A stretch of 64,000 nucleotides of DNA from Arthrobacter sp. B0490 (GCF_002929355.1 NZ_PJIR01000001.1:62001-126000), one strand, 5' to 3'. Shown: positions 25,985-36,788, counted from the stretch's first letter. Numbers and translations: made by a program. The notes: a model not told the origin generated them from the sequence alone.

Positions 25985-28213
25985 TCACCCCTTCTCGAGG
26001 AAGGCTTCCTTCTCGGGGTTGAGGTAGAGCTCGATGGCGAGCGCGAGCCCCGGGTACTCGGAGAGGTCCGGGTCGCCCGGGACGATGTCCTGCGCGTCGG
26101 CGCGTGCCTTCTCGATGACCTTGCCGTGCTGGGTGATCTTGAGGAAGCGCAGCGCCGAGCGGCCGCCGGACTGCGAGGCGCCGAGGATGTTCCCCTCGCG
26201 CCGGAGCTCGAGGTCCTTCTGGGACAGCTCGAACCCGTCCGTCGTGGCGGCGACGGCGGACAGCCGCTCGCGGCTCGGGTGCTCTGGCTCGAGCTTCGTC
26301 ACGAGGAGGCAGGTCCCGGCGTGCCCGCCACGGCCGATGCGCCCGCGCAGCTGGTGGAGCTGGGAGATGCCGAAGCGGTCGGCGTCCATGATGACCATGA
26401 GCGTGGCGTTGGGGACGTCGACGCCCACCTCGATGACGGTCGTCGCGATCAGCAGCTGCACGCTGCCGTCGGCGAAGCGCGCCATGACCTCCGCCTTGTC
26501 GAGGGCGTCCATCCGCCCGTGCAGCATGCCGCTGGTCACTCCCTCGAGCTGCGGGACGGCCCCGAGCGACTCGAAGAGGCCCACGACGCTCGTCAGCTCC
26601 TGCTGTCCCCCGGCCTTCCGGTCCGCCGTCGGCTCACCGTAGAGCGCCTCCGGCGCGTCCTCCTCGGCCTTGCCGTCGTCGCCGATCTTGGGGCACACGA
26701 CGTACACCTGCCGGCCGGCGTCGATCTCCTCGCGCGCCCGCGACCAGATCCGGTTGATCCACGCGGGGTGCTCGGTGAGGCCCACCTCGTGGGTGGCGAT
26801 CGGCGACCGCCCGGCGGGCAGTTCGGACAGCGTCGAGGTCTCGAGGTCCCCGAACACGGTCATGGCGACCGTGCGCGGGATCGGCGTGGCCGTCATGACG
26901 AGGACGTGCGGAGAGGTGCGGGCCTTGGTGCGCAGGGAGTCGCGCTGCTCCACGCCGAAGCGGTGCTGCTCGTCGACGACGATCAGGCCGAGGTCGAAGA
27001 ACTCCACGTTGTCGGACAGGAGGGCGTGGGTGCCGATGACGATGCCCGCGTCACCCGACGCCGCGTCGAGCAGCGACTTCTTGCGCTGCGCGGTCGACAT
27101 GGAGCCGGTCAGCAGTACCACGCGCGTGCCGTCCAGGGCTCCGCCGAGCATCCCCCCCTCGGCCAGCGGACCGAGCGTCCGGGTGATCGACTGCAGGTGC
27201 TGGGCGGCGAGCACCTCGGTGGGTGCGAGCAGCGCGGCCTGGCCGCCGGCGTCGATGACCTGCAGCATGGCGCGCAGCGCCACCAGGGTCTTGCCCGAGC
27301 CGACCTCTCCCTGCAGCAGGCGGTTCATGGGGTGGTCCCGTGCGAGATCGTCGGCGAGCGTCCGCCCGACGTCGAGCTGTCCCTGCGTGAGCGTGAAAGG
27401 CAGCCGCGCGTCGAACTGGGCGAGGAGGCCGCCGTCGCGCGGAGGGCGCGCGGTCGCCTCCTCCCGGGCGGCGAGGGCACGACGGCGGGCGAGGGCCGCC
27501 TGCAGCACGAACGCCTCCTGGTAGCGCAGGCGGTGCTGCGCCCGGTACGCGTCCTCGACCTGCTGGGGCCGGTGCACGAGTTCGTAGGCGGTGGCGAGGC
27601 TCATGAGCTTGTCGCGCCGGACGATCGAGGCCGGTACCGGGTCGTCGAGGTCGGAGAGCTGCAGGGTGTCGAGGACGATGGCGACCGCCTTCGCGATCTT
27701 GTCGCTGTCGAGCTTCTCGACCGCCGGGTAGACCGGGATGGGCCGGTTCACGTCGTCGGGGTCGTCACCCTCGTCGAGCAGGGCGTAGCGCGGGTTCGTC
27801 AGCGACAGCTTCCCGCGGTACACGGTCACCTTGCCGGAGAACATCGCACGCACGCCGGGCCTGAGCTCCCGTGCCGCCCCGAAGCCGTTGAAGTAGGTCA
27901 GGTTCATCCCGCCGAGGCCGCCGTCGGCGTCGTCGGTGATGGTGACCTCGAGCAGCATCCCCTTGCGCGTGTGCATCTTGCGGGAGTTCGCCGAATGCAC
28001 GCGGGCGATCAGCGTGACCTCCTCGTCCACGGGGACGTCGGCGATGGGCGTCAGCTCCCCCCGCTTGAGGTAGGTGCGCGGGAAATGGTTGAGCAGCTCG
28101 CCGACCGTGGTGATCCCGAAGTACTTGGCGAGGTGCTTGGCCACCGGCCCGAGGCGCTTCTCGAGCGGTGCATCCAGCTCCGAGGCGGTGGCCCGCGCCG
28201 TGTCAGGAGTCAC
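25985..28213 (-). CDS. recG: ATP-dependent DNA helicase RecG
   Basis: 742 residues from a GTG overlapping the stop of the upstream gene by 4 bp. The N-terminal wedge/OB domain (residues about 60-160) includes VTLIARVHSANSRKM. Helicase motifs: GEVGSGKT (302-309), VVDEQHRFG (412-420, DEQH box), TATPIPRT, LIATTVIEVGVDVPNAT and QLRGRIGRGGH. It remodels stalled replication forks and Holliday junctions. It is the last gene of thiL-(DAK2)-recG. The frame is open far upstream over the DAK gene, but the start chosen matches family length. Confidence 0.96.
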   Translation of the reverse strand: MTPDTARATASELDAPLEKRLGPVAKHLAKYFGITTVGELLNHFPRTYLKRGELTPIADVPVDEEVTLIARVHSANSRKMHTRKGMLLEVTITDDADGGLGGMNLTYFNGFGAARELRPGVRAMFSGKVTVYRGKLSLTNPRYALLDEGDDPDDVNRPIPVYPAVEKLDSDKIAKAVAIVLDTLQLSDLDDPVPASIVRRDKLMSLATAYELVHRPQQVEDAYRAQHRLRYQEAFVLQAALARRRALAAREEATARPPRDGGLLAQFDARLPFTLTQGQLDVGRTLADDLARDHPMNRLLQGEVGSGKTLVALRAMLQVIDAGGQAALLAPTEVLAAQHLQSITRTLGPLAEGGMLGGALDGTRVVLLTGSMSTAQRKKSLLDAASGDAGIVIGTHALLSDNVEFFDLGLIVVDEQHRFGVEQRDSLRTKARTSPHVLVMTATPIPRTVAMTVFGDLETSTLSELPAGRSPIATHEVGLTEHPAWINRIWSRAREEIDAGRQVYVVCPKIGDDGKAEEDAPEALYGEPTADRKAGGQQELTSVVGLFESLGAVPQLEGVTSGMLHGRMDALDKAEVMARFADGSVQLLIATTVIEVGVDVPNATLMVIMDADRFGISQLHQLRGRIGRGGHAGTCLLVTKLEPEHPSRERLSAVAATTDGFELSQKDLELRREGNILGASQSGGRSALRFLKITQHGKVIEKARADAQDIVPGDPDLSEYPGLALAIELYLNPEKEAFLEKG

Positions 28214-29181
28214 CGGCTCGCGTCTCCTACCGGCGGGGCGGCGAGCAGGGTCACCGTGATGTTGACGGGGTCTCCGGCCTCGTGGATGAGGGCGAGCGCG
28301 GGCGCCGCGTCCGGCACGTGCACGTGCACACGCCAGCGATAGCCCTCCTCGACCGCGGTGACGGCGCTCATGATGACCGAGTCGCCGATCTCGTCGAGGT
28401 GGAGGCGCAGGGTGGCGGCGTCGAGGGGGCTGAGGTTGATGGTGCACATGACCTCCACGCCCTCCGCGTCGCCGCCGTTGTGGATGTGCGGTGCCTGGAT
28501 GTCGTACCCGTGGAGGCCGTCGATCAGCTCGTCCTGCAGCTCCTCGCCGAGCGCGGCGGCCCTCAGCGCGTCGAGGATCAGGAGGAAGCCCACGCCGCCG
28601 GCGTCGACCACCTTCGCCTCCGTGAGCGGGCCGAGCTGGCTCTCGGTCCGGATGACGGCCCGCAGGGACTGCTGCACGGACGCCCGCAGCGTGAGGGCGA
28701 GCGCGGAGTTGCTGTCGTCCCCCGCGTGGCCGGAGGCGGCTTCGGCCGCGCCGCGTGCGCTGGCTTCGAGGACGGACAGCATGGTGCCGGGGACGGGATC
28801 GCTCAGGGCGGACCAGCTGCGGATCTGGGCCCGGTGGAGCGCCGCTGCGAGGAGCGTGCTGGTGAGGCGCGTGACGCCGTGCAGCGGCTCGGCGAACGCC
28901 GCCAGGAAGACGGCGAAGAGCGTTCCCGAGTTGCCCCGCGCGTCCTCCATGGCGGCGCGGCCCGCGATGCTGAGCAGTTCGCCCAGGTCCGATGTCTCGG
29001 CCTCGTGCGCTGCACGCGCGGCGGCCCGGGCCGTCTGGTAGAGGTTGGTGCCGGTGTCGCCGTCGGCTACGGGGAAGATGTTGATGGCGTTGAGGCGGTC
29101 GCTGTGGTTGCCGAGGGATTCTTCGGCCCTGCTCAGCCAACGCTTCATCGCAACAGCATTGGCGGTGATCTTAGTGTGCAA
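28210..29181 (-). CDS. DAK2/DhaL-domain protein (FakA-like), short form
   Basis: 323 residues. The DhaL nucleotide-binding loop NIFPVADGDTGTN spans residues 34-46, with the GNSGTLF block and the ALTLRASVQQSL helix further on. A middle domain (about 230-323: VEVMCTINLSPLD, SVIMSAVTAVEEGYRWRVHVHV) matches the centre of fatty-acid kinase FakA. The usual C-terminal DegV-like domain of FakA (family about 550 residues) is missing: the frame stops right where recG begins. It binds ATP and likely helps phosphorylate fatty acids with FakB partners, but a kinase role is unproved for the short form. Alternative start at the ATG reading MKRWLSR (33 bp downstream). Confidence 0.8.
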   Translation of the reverse strand: MHTKITANAVAMKRWLSRAEESLGNHSDRLNAINIFPVADGDTGTNLYQTARAAARAAHEAETSDLGELLSIAGRAAMEDARGNSGTLFAVFLAAFAEPLHGVTRLTSTLLAAALHRAQIRSWSALSDPVPGTMLSVLEASARGAAEAASGHAGDDSNSALALTLRASVQQSLRAVIRTESQLGPLTEAKVVDAGGVGFLLILDALRAAALGEELQDELIDGLHGYDIQAPHIHNGGDAEGVEVMCTINLSPLDAATLRLHLDEIGDSVIMSAVTAVEEGYRWRVHVHVPDAAPALALIHEAGDPVNITVTLLAAPPVGDASR

Positions 29182-30211
29182 AGTGATCCCATCCCCTGAG
29201 GACTGTCGCCTGGGACGCCAGTGTCACCAACGGCCTGCCCGGCTTCACCGAGCCTACCGCAGCGAACCCGGGTGGGAGCAGGGCGTCGCGCGGGAAGCTC
29301 GCGAGCAGCCCGTGGTCCTCGCCGCCGCCGAGCACCCAGTCGAGCGGGTCGACGCCGAGCAGAGCGGCCGTGTCCTCCAATGGCACCGCATACCGCTGCA
29401 GCGCGGCGGGGTCGAGGTCGAGGTGCACGCCGCTCGCCGTCGCGATGCGGCCGGCATCCCGCACGAGTCCGTCCGAGATGTCGAGCATCGCGCTCGCGCC
29501 GGCGGCGGCGGCGGCGGGGCCCGCGGCCAGCGGCGGACGGGGACGCAGCTGGGCGCTCACGAGGTCCTCCCCCGACGCGCCGAAATCCTCGAGCGGACGG
29601 CCGTCCTCGAGGATGGCCAGGCCCGCCGCGGCCCGGCCGAGGGTCCCCGCGACGGCCAGGACGTGCCCCGGTGCCGCGCCGGACCGGAGGACGGGAGCCC
29701 GCCCGTCCAGGGTCCCGGTGGCGGCGGCGGTCACGACGATCTGCGCCCCGCCTCCCAGGTCCCCGCCGACCACGGAGCAGCCGCCGGCGCCGAGCCCTCG
29801 GATCGCGGAGGCCAGCCCCCGCGCGCAGTCCTCGACCCAGGCGACCGGCGTGTGCGGGGGCAGGGTCAGGCTCACGACCAGCGACGTCGCCGTGCCGCCC
29901 ATCGCGTTGATGTCGCTGAGATTCTGGGCCGCGGACTTCCAGCCCACGTCGTAGCCGGTGGTCCGGAAGCCGTTCGCGCGGACGAGCCGGAAGTCGTGGT
30001 CCTCCACGAGGGTGTCCAGCGAGATCACGACGGAGCCACCCGGCGCCGCGAGCACGGCGGCGTCGTCCCCGGGGCCGACGAGCGCACCCGCCGCGTCGCC
30101 GAGCAGCGGGAAGATCCGCGCGAGGAGTTCCCCCTCCGTCATCCCGTCGACGGTCGGTCCCGCCGGTTCCGCCGGTTCCACGGATGCCGTCCGCTCCGCT
30201 GATTCGCTCAT
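29171..30211 (-). CDS. thiL: Thiamine-monophosphate kinase
   Basis: 346 residues. ATP/metal motifs: GPGDDAAVL, ISLDTLVEDHDF, VGWKSAAQNLSDINAMGG (the AxxNLSDxxAMG signature), VVGGDLG and LDISDGLVRDAGRIA, then GGGEDHGLL near the C-terminus. It phosphorylates ThMP to thiamine diphosphate. A Pro/Glu-rich N-terminal extension of about 23 residues precedes the fold. It overlaps the DAK2 gene by 11 bp. In other actinobacteria it lies next to a DUF3515 gene and ddl; here a 15-kb block separates it from ddl. Confidence 0.95.
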   Translation of the reverse strand: MSESAERTASVEPAEPAGPTVDGMTEGELLARIFPLLGDAAGALVGPGDDAAVLAAPGGSVVISLDTLVEDHDFRLVRANGFRTTGYDVGWKSAAQNLSDINAMGGTATSLVVSLTLPPHTPVAWVEDCARGLASAIRGLGAGGCSVVGGDLGGGAQIVVTAAATGTLDGRAPVLRSGAAPGHVLAVAGTLGRAAAGLAILEDGRPLEDFGASGEDLVSAQLRPRPPLAAGPAAAAAGASAMLDISDGLVRDAGRIATASGVHLDLDPAALQRYAVPLEDTAALLGVDPLDWVLGGGEDHGLLASFPRDALLPPGFAAVGSVKPGRPLVTLASQATVLRGWDHFAH

Positions 30212-30259
30212 TCGCCTACCGTAGGGTGCGGTACCGACAAAGCGGGGCCCGGCACCGGA

Positions 30260-31678
30260 TCACGCCGGCAGCGCGGCGACGTACTCGGCGAGGCGCTCCG
30301 CCGCAGGCGCAGGCGCGAAACCGGCGGCCCTGAGCTTCCCGAGGTCGAGCGTGCTCTGCAGGGGTCGCGGCGCGGCCTCCTTGCCCGCGAAGTACTCGGC
30401 CGTGCTGACGCCCGTGACGTCCGCCCGGTCCCTGCCGCACAGTGCGTAGACCTCCGCCGCGATGTCGGCCCAGCTCTGCGCCTCGCCGTCGTTCGTCACG
30501 TTGTACGTGCCGTGCGGGGCCGCCGTCCCGAGCAGGTGCAGGATGGCGGCGGCGATGTCCCCGGTGAAGGTGAGGCGGCCCACCTGGTCGTCCACGACGC
30601 TCGGGGAGATGCCGCGGCCCGCGAGGCTCGCCATGGTCCGCACGAAGTTGTTGCCCTCGCCGATCACCCAGCTGGTGCGCAGGATGTAGTGGCGCGGCAC
30701 CGTGGCCACGATGGCGTCGCCCGCCGCCTTGGTCTGCCCGTACACGCCGAGCGGGCTGAACGGCTCGTCCTCCCCGTGCACGGCGTTCGATCCGTCGAAG
30801 ACGTAGTCGCTGGAGATGTGCACGAGGGTCAGGCGGTGCGCTGTCGCCACCCGGGCGAGGGCTGCGACGCCGGTGACGTTGACGGCCCACGCGGCGGCGC
30901 GGCCCTCCGGCGTCTCCGCGGCGTCGACCGCGGTGTACGCCGCGGCGTTGATCACCGTGTCGTACGCCGACCACGGCCGGGCGCCGTCGAGGTCCCCGGC
31001 GAGGAGGTCGAGGTCGGCGCGCGACGCGAACTCGACGGAGGAGCGGCCGGCGAGGGCGCTGCGCAGGGCCCTGCCGAGCTGGCCGTCGGCACCGACGACG
31101 AGCGTGCGGCGCGGCGCGAGCGGCGTGACGTCCGCGAGGCGCGGATGGTTGCGGTCCTTCTCGGACAGCTCGGCGTCGGCCAGCGGGATGGGCCAGGCGA
31201 TGGCGGCGGCCTCGTCGGCGAGGTTGAGGAAGACGTACTGGCCCTGCGCGTCGGCGGACCAGTGGTCGTTGACGAGGTAGGTGTAGGCGGTCCCGTCCTC
31301 GAGGGTCTGGAAGGCGTTGCCGACGCCGCGCGGGATGAAGATCGCCGTCGACGGATCGAGTTCCGCGGTGAACACCGCGCCGAAGGAGGGCCCTTCGCGG
31401 AGGTCCACCCACGCGCCGAAGACCCGTCCCGTGGCCACGGAGATGAACTTGTCCCACGGCTCGGCGTGGATGCCGCGCGTGGTGCCTGCGGTCTCGTTGA
31501 AGGAGATGTTGTTCTGCACGGGACCGAAGTCGTCCAGTCCGGCCGCGGTCATCTTGGCGCGCTGCCAGTTCTCCTTGAACCAGCCGCGGTTGTCACCGTG
31601 GACGGGAAGGTCGAACAGCACGACGCCGGGGATCGGCGTCTCGCGGGCGGCGAGGGGCTTCGAGAAGGCGGGGCCCAT
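30260..31678 (-). CDS. rfbCD: Fused dTDP-4-dehydrorhamnose 3,5-epimerase / 4-reductase (RfbC-RfbD)
   Basis: 472 residues. Residues about 1-185 are the cupin epimerase RfbC: HGDNRGWFKENW, active His71 in GTTRGIHAEP, FIPRGVGNAFQTL and YLVNDHWSADA. Residues about 190-472 are the reductase RfbD: VVGADGQLGRAL, HISSDYVFDG, Tyr313/Lys317 in GVYGQTKAAGD, and LRTSWVIGEG. The chain converts dTDP-4-keto-6-deoxyglucose to dTDP-L-rhamnose with NADPH. The usual Tyr-Tyr after the TD in RfbC (YxxxDYY) is His-Trp here, a change near the proposed proton donor. It starts 4 bp after rfbB. rfbA, the first pathway gene, is not in the window. Confidence 0.93.
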   Translation of the reverse strand: MGPAFSKPLAARETPIPGVVLFDLPVHGDNRGWFKENWQRAKMTAAGLDDFGPVQNNISFNETAGTTRGIHAEPWDKFISVATGRVFGAWVDLREGPSFGAVFTAELDPSTAIFIPRGVGNAFQTLEDGTAYTYLVNDHWSADAQGQYVFLNLADEAAAIAWPIPLADAELSEKDRNHPRLADVTPLAPRRTLVVGADGQLGRALRSALAGRSSVEFASRADLDLLAGDLDGARPWSAYDTVINAAAYTAVDAAETPEGRAAAWAVNVTGVAALARVATAHRLTLVHISSDYVFDGSNAVHGEDEPFSPLGVYGQTKAAGDAIVATVPRHYILRTSWVIGEGNNFVRTMASLAGRGISPSVVDDQVGRLTFTGDIAAAILHLLGTAAPHGTYNVTNDGEAQSWADIAAEVYALCGRDRADVTGVSTAEYFAGKEAAPRPLQSTLDLGKLRAAGFAPAPAAERLAEYVAALPA

Positions 31679-31682
31679 GCTC

Positions 31683-33588
<1,906 letters not shown>

Positions 33589-33772
33589 TCGTCCTCGGCT
33601 CGGGCTCTCGCACCGGCGCATGCGTCGCCGGGTGCGGGTGGGGGGACCGGCAGCTCGGGATTCGGCTGCGGCTCCTGCAGTGTACGGTCGGCCCGTTCTC
33701 CCGCCCGGCTCATCAGGGACGGTGTCGCCGCCGTGTCGCCCCCGCCCTCCGCCCACCTACTAGGGTGGGACC

Positions 33773-34258
33773 ATGCCTGCTCTCCCCCGGTCCGCGACCC
33801 CCCTGGTGTTCGCCGCGATCCTGGTGGCGCTGTCCGGGTGCGGCTCCGTCGTCGACGTCGATCCCGCGCAGGATGCGGCGAACGCGCGGTGCGCAGACGT
33901 GATGATCGCCCTGCCGCCGTCGGTCGCCGAGAACGAACAGCGCGACACGAACAGCCAGGCCACCTCGGCGTGGGGCGATCCCTCCAGGGTGGTCCTGCGG
34001 TGCGGCGTGGACGTCCCCGGCCCCACCACCGATCCGTGCGTGACCGTGAACGACGTGGACTGGGTGGTCCGCGAGGGTGATCCGGCCTGGACCGCCACCA
34101 CCTACGGGCGTGATCCCGCCGTCGAGGTCCTCTTCGACCCGGAGGAGGTCGCCTCGAGCACCGTCCTCGTGGAACTCGGGGACGCCGTCGGGCGCGTGGA
34201 GCAGAGCCGCGCGTGCGTCGGCCTCGCCGACGCCACCCCCGCGCCCGGCGGCGGCTGA
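33773..34258 (+). CDS. DUF3515 family lipoprotein
   Basis: 161 residues. Signal peptide with lipobox ALSGC (Cys23). The mature domain has three conserved-looking Cys (ARCADVMIALP, LRCGVDVPGPT, SRACVGL) and the segment VDWVVREGDPAWTATTYGRDPAVEVLF, typical of DUF3515. The family is actinobacterial and of unknown function; in mycobacteria it sits between ddl and thiL. Here it is on the opposite strand from those genes, about 3.6 kb from thiL and 11.4 kb from ddl, a displaced remnant of that neighbourhood. Confidence 0.8.
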   Translation: MPALPRSATPLVFAAILVALSGCGSVVDVDPAQDAANARCADVMIALPPSVAENEQRDTNSQATSAWGDPSRVVLRCGVDVPGPTTDPCVTVNDVDWVVREGDPAWTATTYGRDPAVEVLFDPEEVASSTVLVELGDAVGRVEQSRACVGLADATPAPGGG

Positions 34259-34303
34259 CGCGAGCCCTTCGCCGCCGTCCGACCCCTACCGCCAGGAGGC
34301 ACC

Positions 34304-35161
34304 GTGAAAGCCGAGCAAATCTCCGACGTCTGCACCTTCCACGGGGAGGGGCCCTACTGGGACCCGCGCCGCGGGGAGCTGCTGCTGGTGGACATGATGG
34401 AGGGCGACGTCCTGGTCCGCCATGACGACGGCAGCTTCGACCGGCACGACGTGCACCCGCGCCTCGCCGGCGTCGTCCGCGGCCGCGCGTCGGGCGGGTA
34501 CGTCCTCGGCGTCGAGCGCGGGTTCCTGTTCGCCGACGACTCGTTCACGACCCTCGAGCAGGGCCCCGCGGCCTTCAGCGACGGCTCCGTCCGCATGAAC
34601 GACGGCGGCTGCGACACCGCGGGGCGGTTCCTGTGCGGGTCGATGGGCTGGGAGGGCGGCTTCGGTGCGGGCACCCTGTACGCGCTGGACGGTGACCATG
34701 CGGTCTCCACCCTGCTGACCGGCGTCACCGTCTCCAACGGCCTGCACTTCTCCCCCACCGGCGACACCGCGTTCTTCGCCGACACCCCCACCGGTCGCAT
34801 CGACGCCCTCGGCTACGACGTCGCCTCCGGCCGGTTCACGGACCGCCGCACGTTCGCCGTCGTCGAGCAGGCGCTCGGGATGCCCGACGGGCTCGCCATC
34901 GACGCCGAGGGCGGCATCTGGGCCGCGCTGTACGGAGGCGGGGCCGTGGCACGCTACGACGCCTCCGGCAGGCTCACGGACCACGTCACGCTGCCCGTGA
35001 CGAACGTGACGGCGTGCGCCTTCGGTGGACCGGACCTGACGACGCTGTTCATCACGACGACCCGGGAGAACGTCCCGGAGGGGTCGGAGTCCCAGGCCGG
35101 CGCGCTCTTCGCCGTCGAGCCCGGGGTGGTCGGCGCTCCCCTGCCGATGTTCGCGGGCTAG
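34304..35161 (+). CDS. SMP-30/gluconolactonase/LRE family protein
   Basis: 285 residues, one six-bladed beta-propeller. Metal-ligand positions recognisable in this family: Glu in FHGEGPYWDP, Asn in RMNDGGCDTAGRF, Asn in GVTVSNGLHFSP, and Asp in MPDGLAIDAEGGIW. Family members hydrolyse aldonolactones such as gluconolactone or lactones from sugar oxidation. The ATG at 34304 follows CCAGGAGGCACC, a good ribosome site. It starts 45 bp after the DUF3515 stop and ends in a terminator. No sugar dehydrogenase is adjacent except the SDR on the opposite strand. Confidence 0.88.
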   Translation: MKAEQISDVCTFHGEGPYWDPRRGELLLVDMMEGDVLVRHDDGSFDRHDVHPRLAGVVRGRASGGYVLGVERGFLFADDSFTTLEQGPAAFSDGSVRMNDGGCDTAGRFLCGSMGWEGGFGAGTLYALDGDHAVSTLLTGVTVSNGLHFSPTGDTAFFADTPTGRIDALGYDVASGRFTDRRTFAVVEQALGMPDGLAIDAEGGIWAALYGGGAVARYDASGRLTDHVTLPVTNVTACAFGGPDLTTLFITTTRENVPEGSESQAGALFAVEPGVVGAPLPMFAG

Positions 35162-35201
35162 TCAGGCGGACCAGGCGGACCAGGAGGGTCAGGCGGACCA
35201 G

Positions 35202-35239
35202 CCCTCCACGGACGCCTGCTGTCGGACATCCGTGGAGGG
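35202..35239 (+). terminator. Terminator of the SMP-30 gene
   Basis: 11-bp perfect inverted repeat (CCCTCCACGGA / TCCGTGGAGGG) with a 16-nt loop, 41 bp past the stop. Just before it (35162-35200) there are several direct copies of CAGGCGGACCAG-like units. Confidence 0.65.
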
Positions 35240-35314
35240 AGTGCTCGAGGACGTCCGGCGGTGCGACGGGCGCGCGTCGTCCGTCGCGGCGCCGGACGGC
35301 GTCACCGTGCCGTG

Positions 35315-35356
35315 ATCGGCATCAGCATCGGCATCGGCATCGGCATCGGCATCGGC
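35315..35356. repeat. Hexanucleotide microsatellite (ATCGGC)7, one variant unit
   Basis: Seven consecutive 6-bp units ATCGGC (second unit ATCAGC) directly beyond the SDR stop codon. Read on the minus strand it is (GCCGAT)n. Such tracts slip during replication; here a change in copy number would alter only the 3' untranslated region of the SDR mRNA, not a protein. Confidence 0.9.
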
Positions 35357-35357
35357 A

Positions 35358-36197
35358 TCACAGGATGGGTTGTCCGCCGGTGACGGCGATGAGCGCCCCC
35401 GAGACGTAGCTCGCCTCGTCCGACGCGAGCATCACGTACACCGGGGCGAGCTCCGCGGGCTGGCCCGCCCGCTGCATCGGCACCTGCCGGCCGAAGGTCT
35501 CGACCTGCTCGTTCGGCATGGTGGCAGGGATGAGTGGTGTCCAGACGGGTCCGGGGGCCACCGAGTTGGCGCGGATGCCACGCTCGGCGAGGAGCTGCGC
35601 CATGGACGCGGTCATGTTGGCGATGCCGGCCTTCGTCGCCGAGTAGGGCATCAGGGTGGGCACCGGGTTGTCCGCGTTGATGGAGCTCGAGCCGATGATC
35701 GAGCCCCCCTTGCCCATGTGCGGCAGGACCGCCTTCGTGAGGTGGAAGAAGGCGCTGAGGTTGGTGGCGAGCGTGTGGTTCCACTCCTCGTCCGGGATCT
35801 CCTCGATGGTCTCGTGGGTCATCTGGAAGGCGGCGTTGCTGACGAGGATGTCCACACGGCCGAACTCCTCGACGGCCTTGTCGATCACGGCGCGGCACGT
35901 CGCCGGGTCGGCGAGGTCCCCGGGGAAGAGGACGGCCTGCCGCCCCGCCTCCTCCACCCAGCGCGCCGTCTCGCGGGCGTCGTCGTCCTCGTTCAGGTAG
36001 CTGATGAGGACGTCCGCTCCCTCGCGGGCGTACGCGATCGCGACGGCGCGGCCGATGCCGCTGTCACCGCCCGTGATGACGGCCTTCTTGCCTGTCAGCC
36101 GGCCGCTGCCGCGATAGGACTCCTCGCCGTGATCGGGAGTCGGGTCCATGGCCTCGGTGGTTCCGGGCGGGTCCTGCTGCTGCGCCGGCTGGCTCAC
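35358..36197 (-). CDS. SDR family oxidoreductase (general-stress / YdaD-type)
   Basis: 279 residues from a GTG preceded by AGGAGAAACA. A Gln/Pro-rich tail (SQPAQQQDPPGTTEAMDP) and GSGRLTGKKAVITGGDSGIGRAV identify the subgroup of long-N-terminus SDRs such as YdaD/YghA. Cofactor motif TGGDSGIG; catalytic SSSINA, Tyr and Lys in MPYSATKAGIANM; PGPVWTPLIP after it. It probably reduces an aldehyde or ketone with NADPH under stress; the substrate is unknown. The 286-bp gap upstream (36198-36483) is shared with the divergent DUF3072 gene; I see no further gene in it. Confidence 0.9.
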   Translation of the reverse strand: MSQPAQQQDPPGTTEAMDPTPDHGEESYRGSGRLTGKKAVITGGDSGIGRAVAIAYAREGADVLISYLNEDDDARETARWVEEAGRQAVLFPGDLADPATCRAVIDKAVEEFGRVDILVSNAAFQMTHETIEEIPDEEWNHTLATNLSAFFHLTKAVLPHMGKGGSIIGSSSINADNPVPTLMPYSATKAGIANMTASMAQLLAERGIRANSVAPGPVWTPLIPATMPNEQVETFGRQVPMQRAGQPAELAPVYVMLASDEASYVSGALIAVTGGQPIL

Positions 36198-36483
36198 TGT
36201 TTCTCCTCGTGACGGCGGGCGGTCGCGCCCGTGGGTTCCTGGCCCCTTCACCGTAAGCATCCGTCTCGATCGGAGGGAAGCGGACGGGTGGTCCGGAAAC
36301 CCGTTGCACGAGGAGGACTCCCTGCGTCCCTGCGGTACGCAGCCGCATCCGTCCCGCCGTCGGAGCGGACCGACGCGCTACCCGTCGGTGGCCTGGTCCG
36401 CCGTCTGCGGCACCCGCCACCGGGGTGTCAGTGACAGTAAGTAGACTGATGGCTTCAGCCGGCCACCACGAAGGGGAACACAC

Positions 36484-36714
36484 ATGGCAGACACACTGGG
36501 AAGCCCGAACTCCGAGCCCGAGGGCGGATTCGAGCGTGATCCCTCCGACTGGGTCACCGGCGACGAGCCCATGACCGCCGCGCAGCGCAGTTACCTGGAC
36601 ACGCTCGCACGCGAGGCGGGCGAGGAGATCCCGGCGGACATCAACAAGGCCGAGGCATCGGAGCACATCGACCGGCTGCAGGGCAAGAGCAAGCGACTCG
36701 CCGACGACTCCTGA
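36484..36714 (+). CDS. DUF3072 small acidic protein
   Basis: 76 residues, MADTLGSPNSEPEGG start after GAAGGGGAACACAC. The core TGDEPMTAAQRSYLDTLAREAGEEIP followed by NKAEASEHIDRLQ is the DUF3072 pattern (mostly actinobacterial). The last helix resembles the short SAP/HeH-like helical pairs seen in nucleic-acid-associated proteins, but function is unknown. It is a one-gene unit ending in a strong hairpin. Confidence 0.85.
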   Translation: MADTLGSPNSEPEGGFERDPSDWVTGDEPMTAAQRSYLDTLAREAGEEIPADINKAEASEHIDRLQGKSKRLADDS

Positions 36715-36715
36715 C

Positions 36716-36783
36716 CCGGACGCTTCCTGGATCCCACTGTCCGGCGCCGGAGCGCCCGGGCAGTGGGATTCCTGCGTCCGGCC
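36716..36783. terminator. Long bidirectional terminator between DUF3072 and ribA
   Basis: Nested inverted repeat: outer arms CCGGACGC / GCGTCCGG, inner arms ATCCCACTGTCCGG / CCGGGCAGTGGGAT with one G-T pair and an 11-nt loop. It begins right after the DUF3072 stop and ends 5 bp before the stop of the convergent ribA fusion. Confidence 0.8.
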
Positions 36784-36788
36784 CGGAT

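Noticed and set aside
26126..28342. 738-codon plus-strand frame opposite recG
   Set aside because: Composition artefact; RecG helicase motifs explain the region.
35315..35356. Hexamer tract as a CRISPR array
   Set aside because: Units are 6 bp without spacers; no cas gene in the window.
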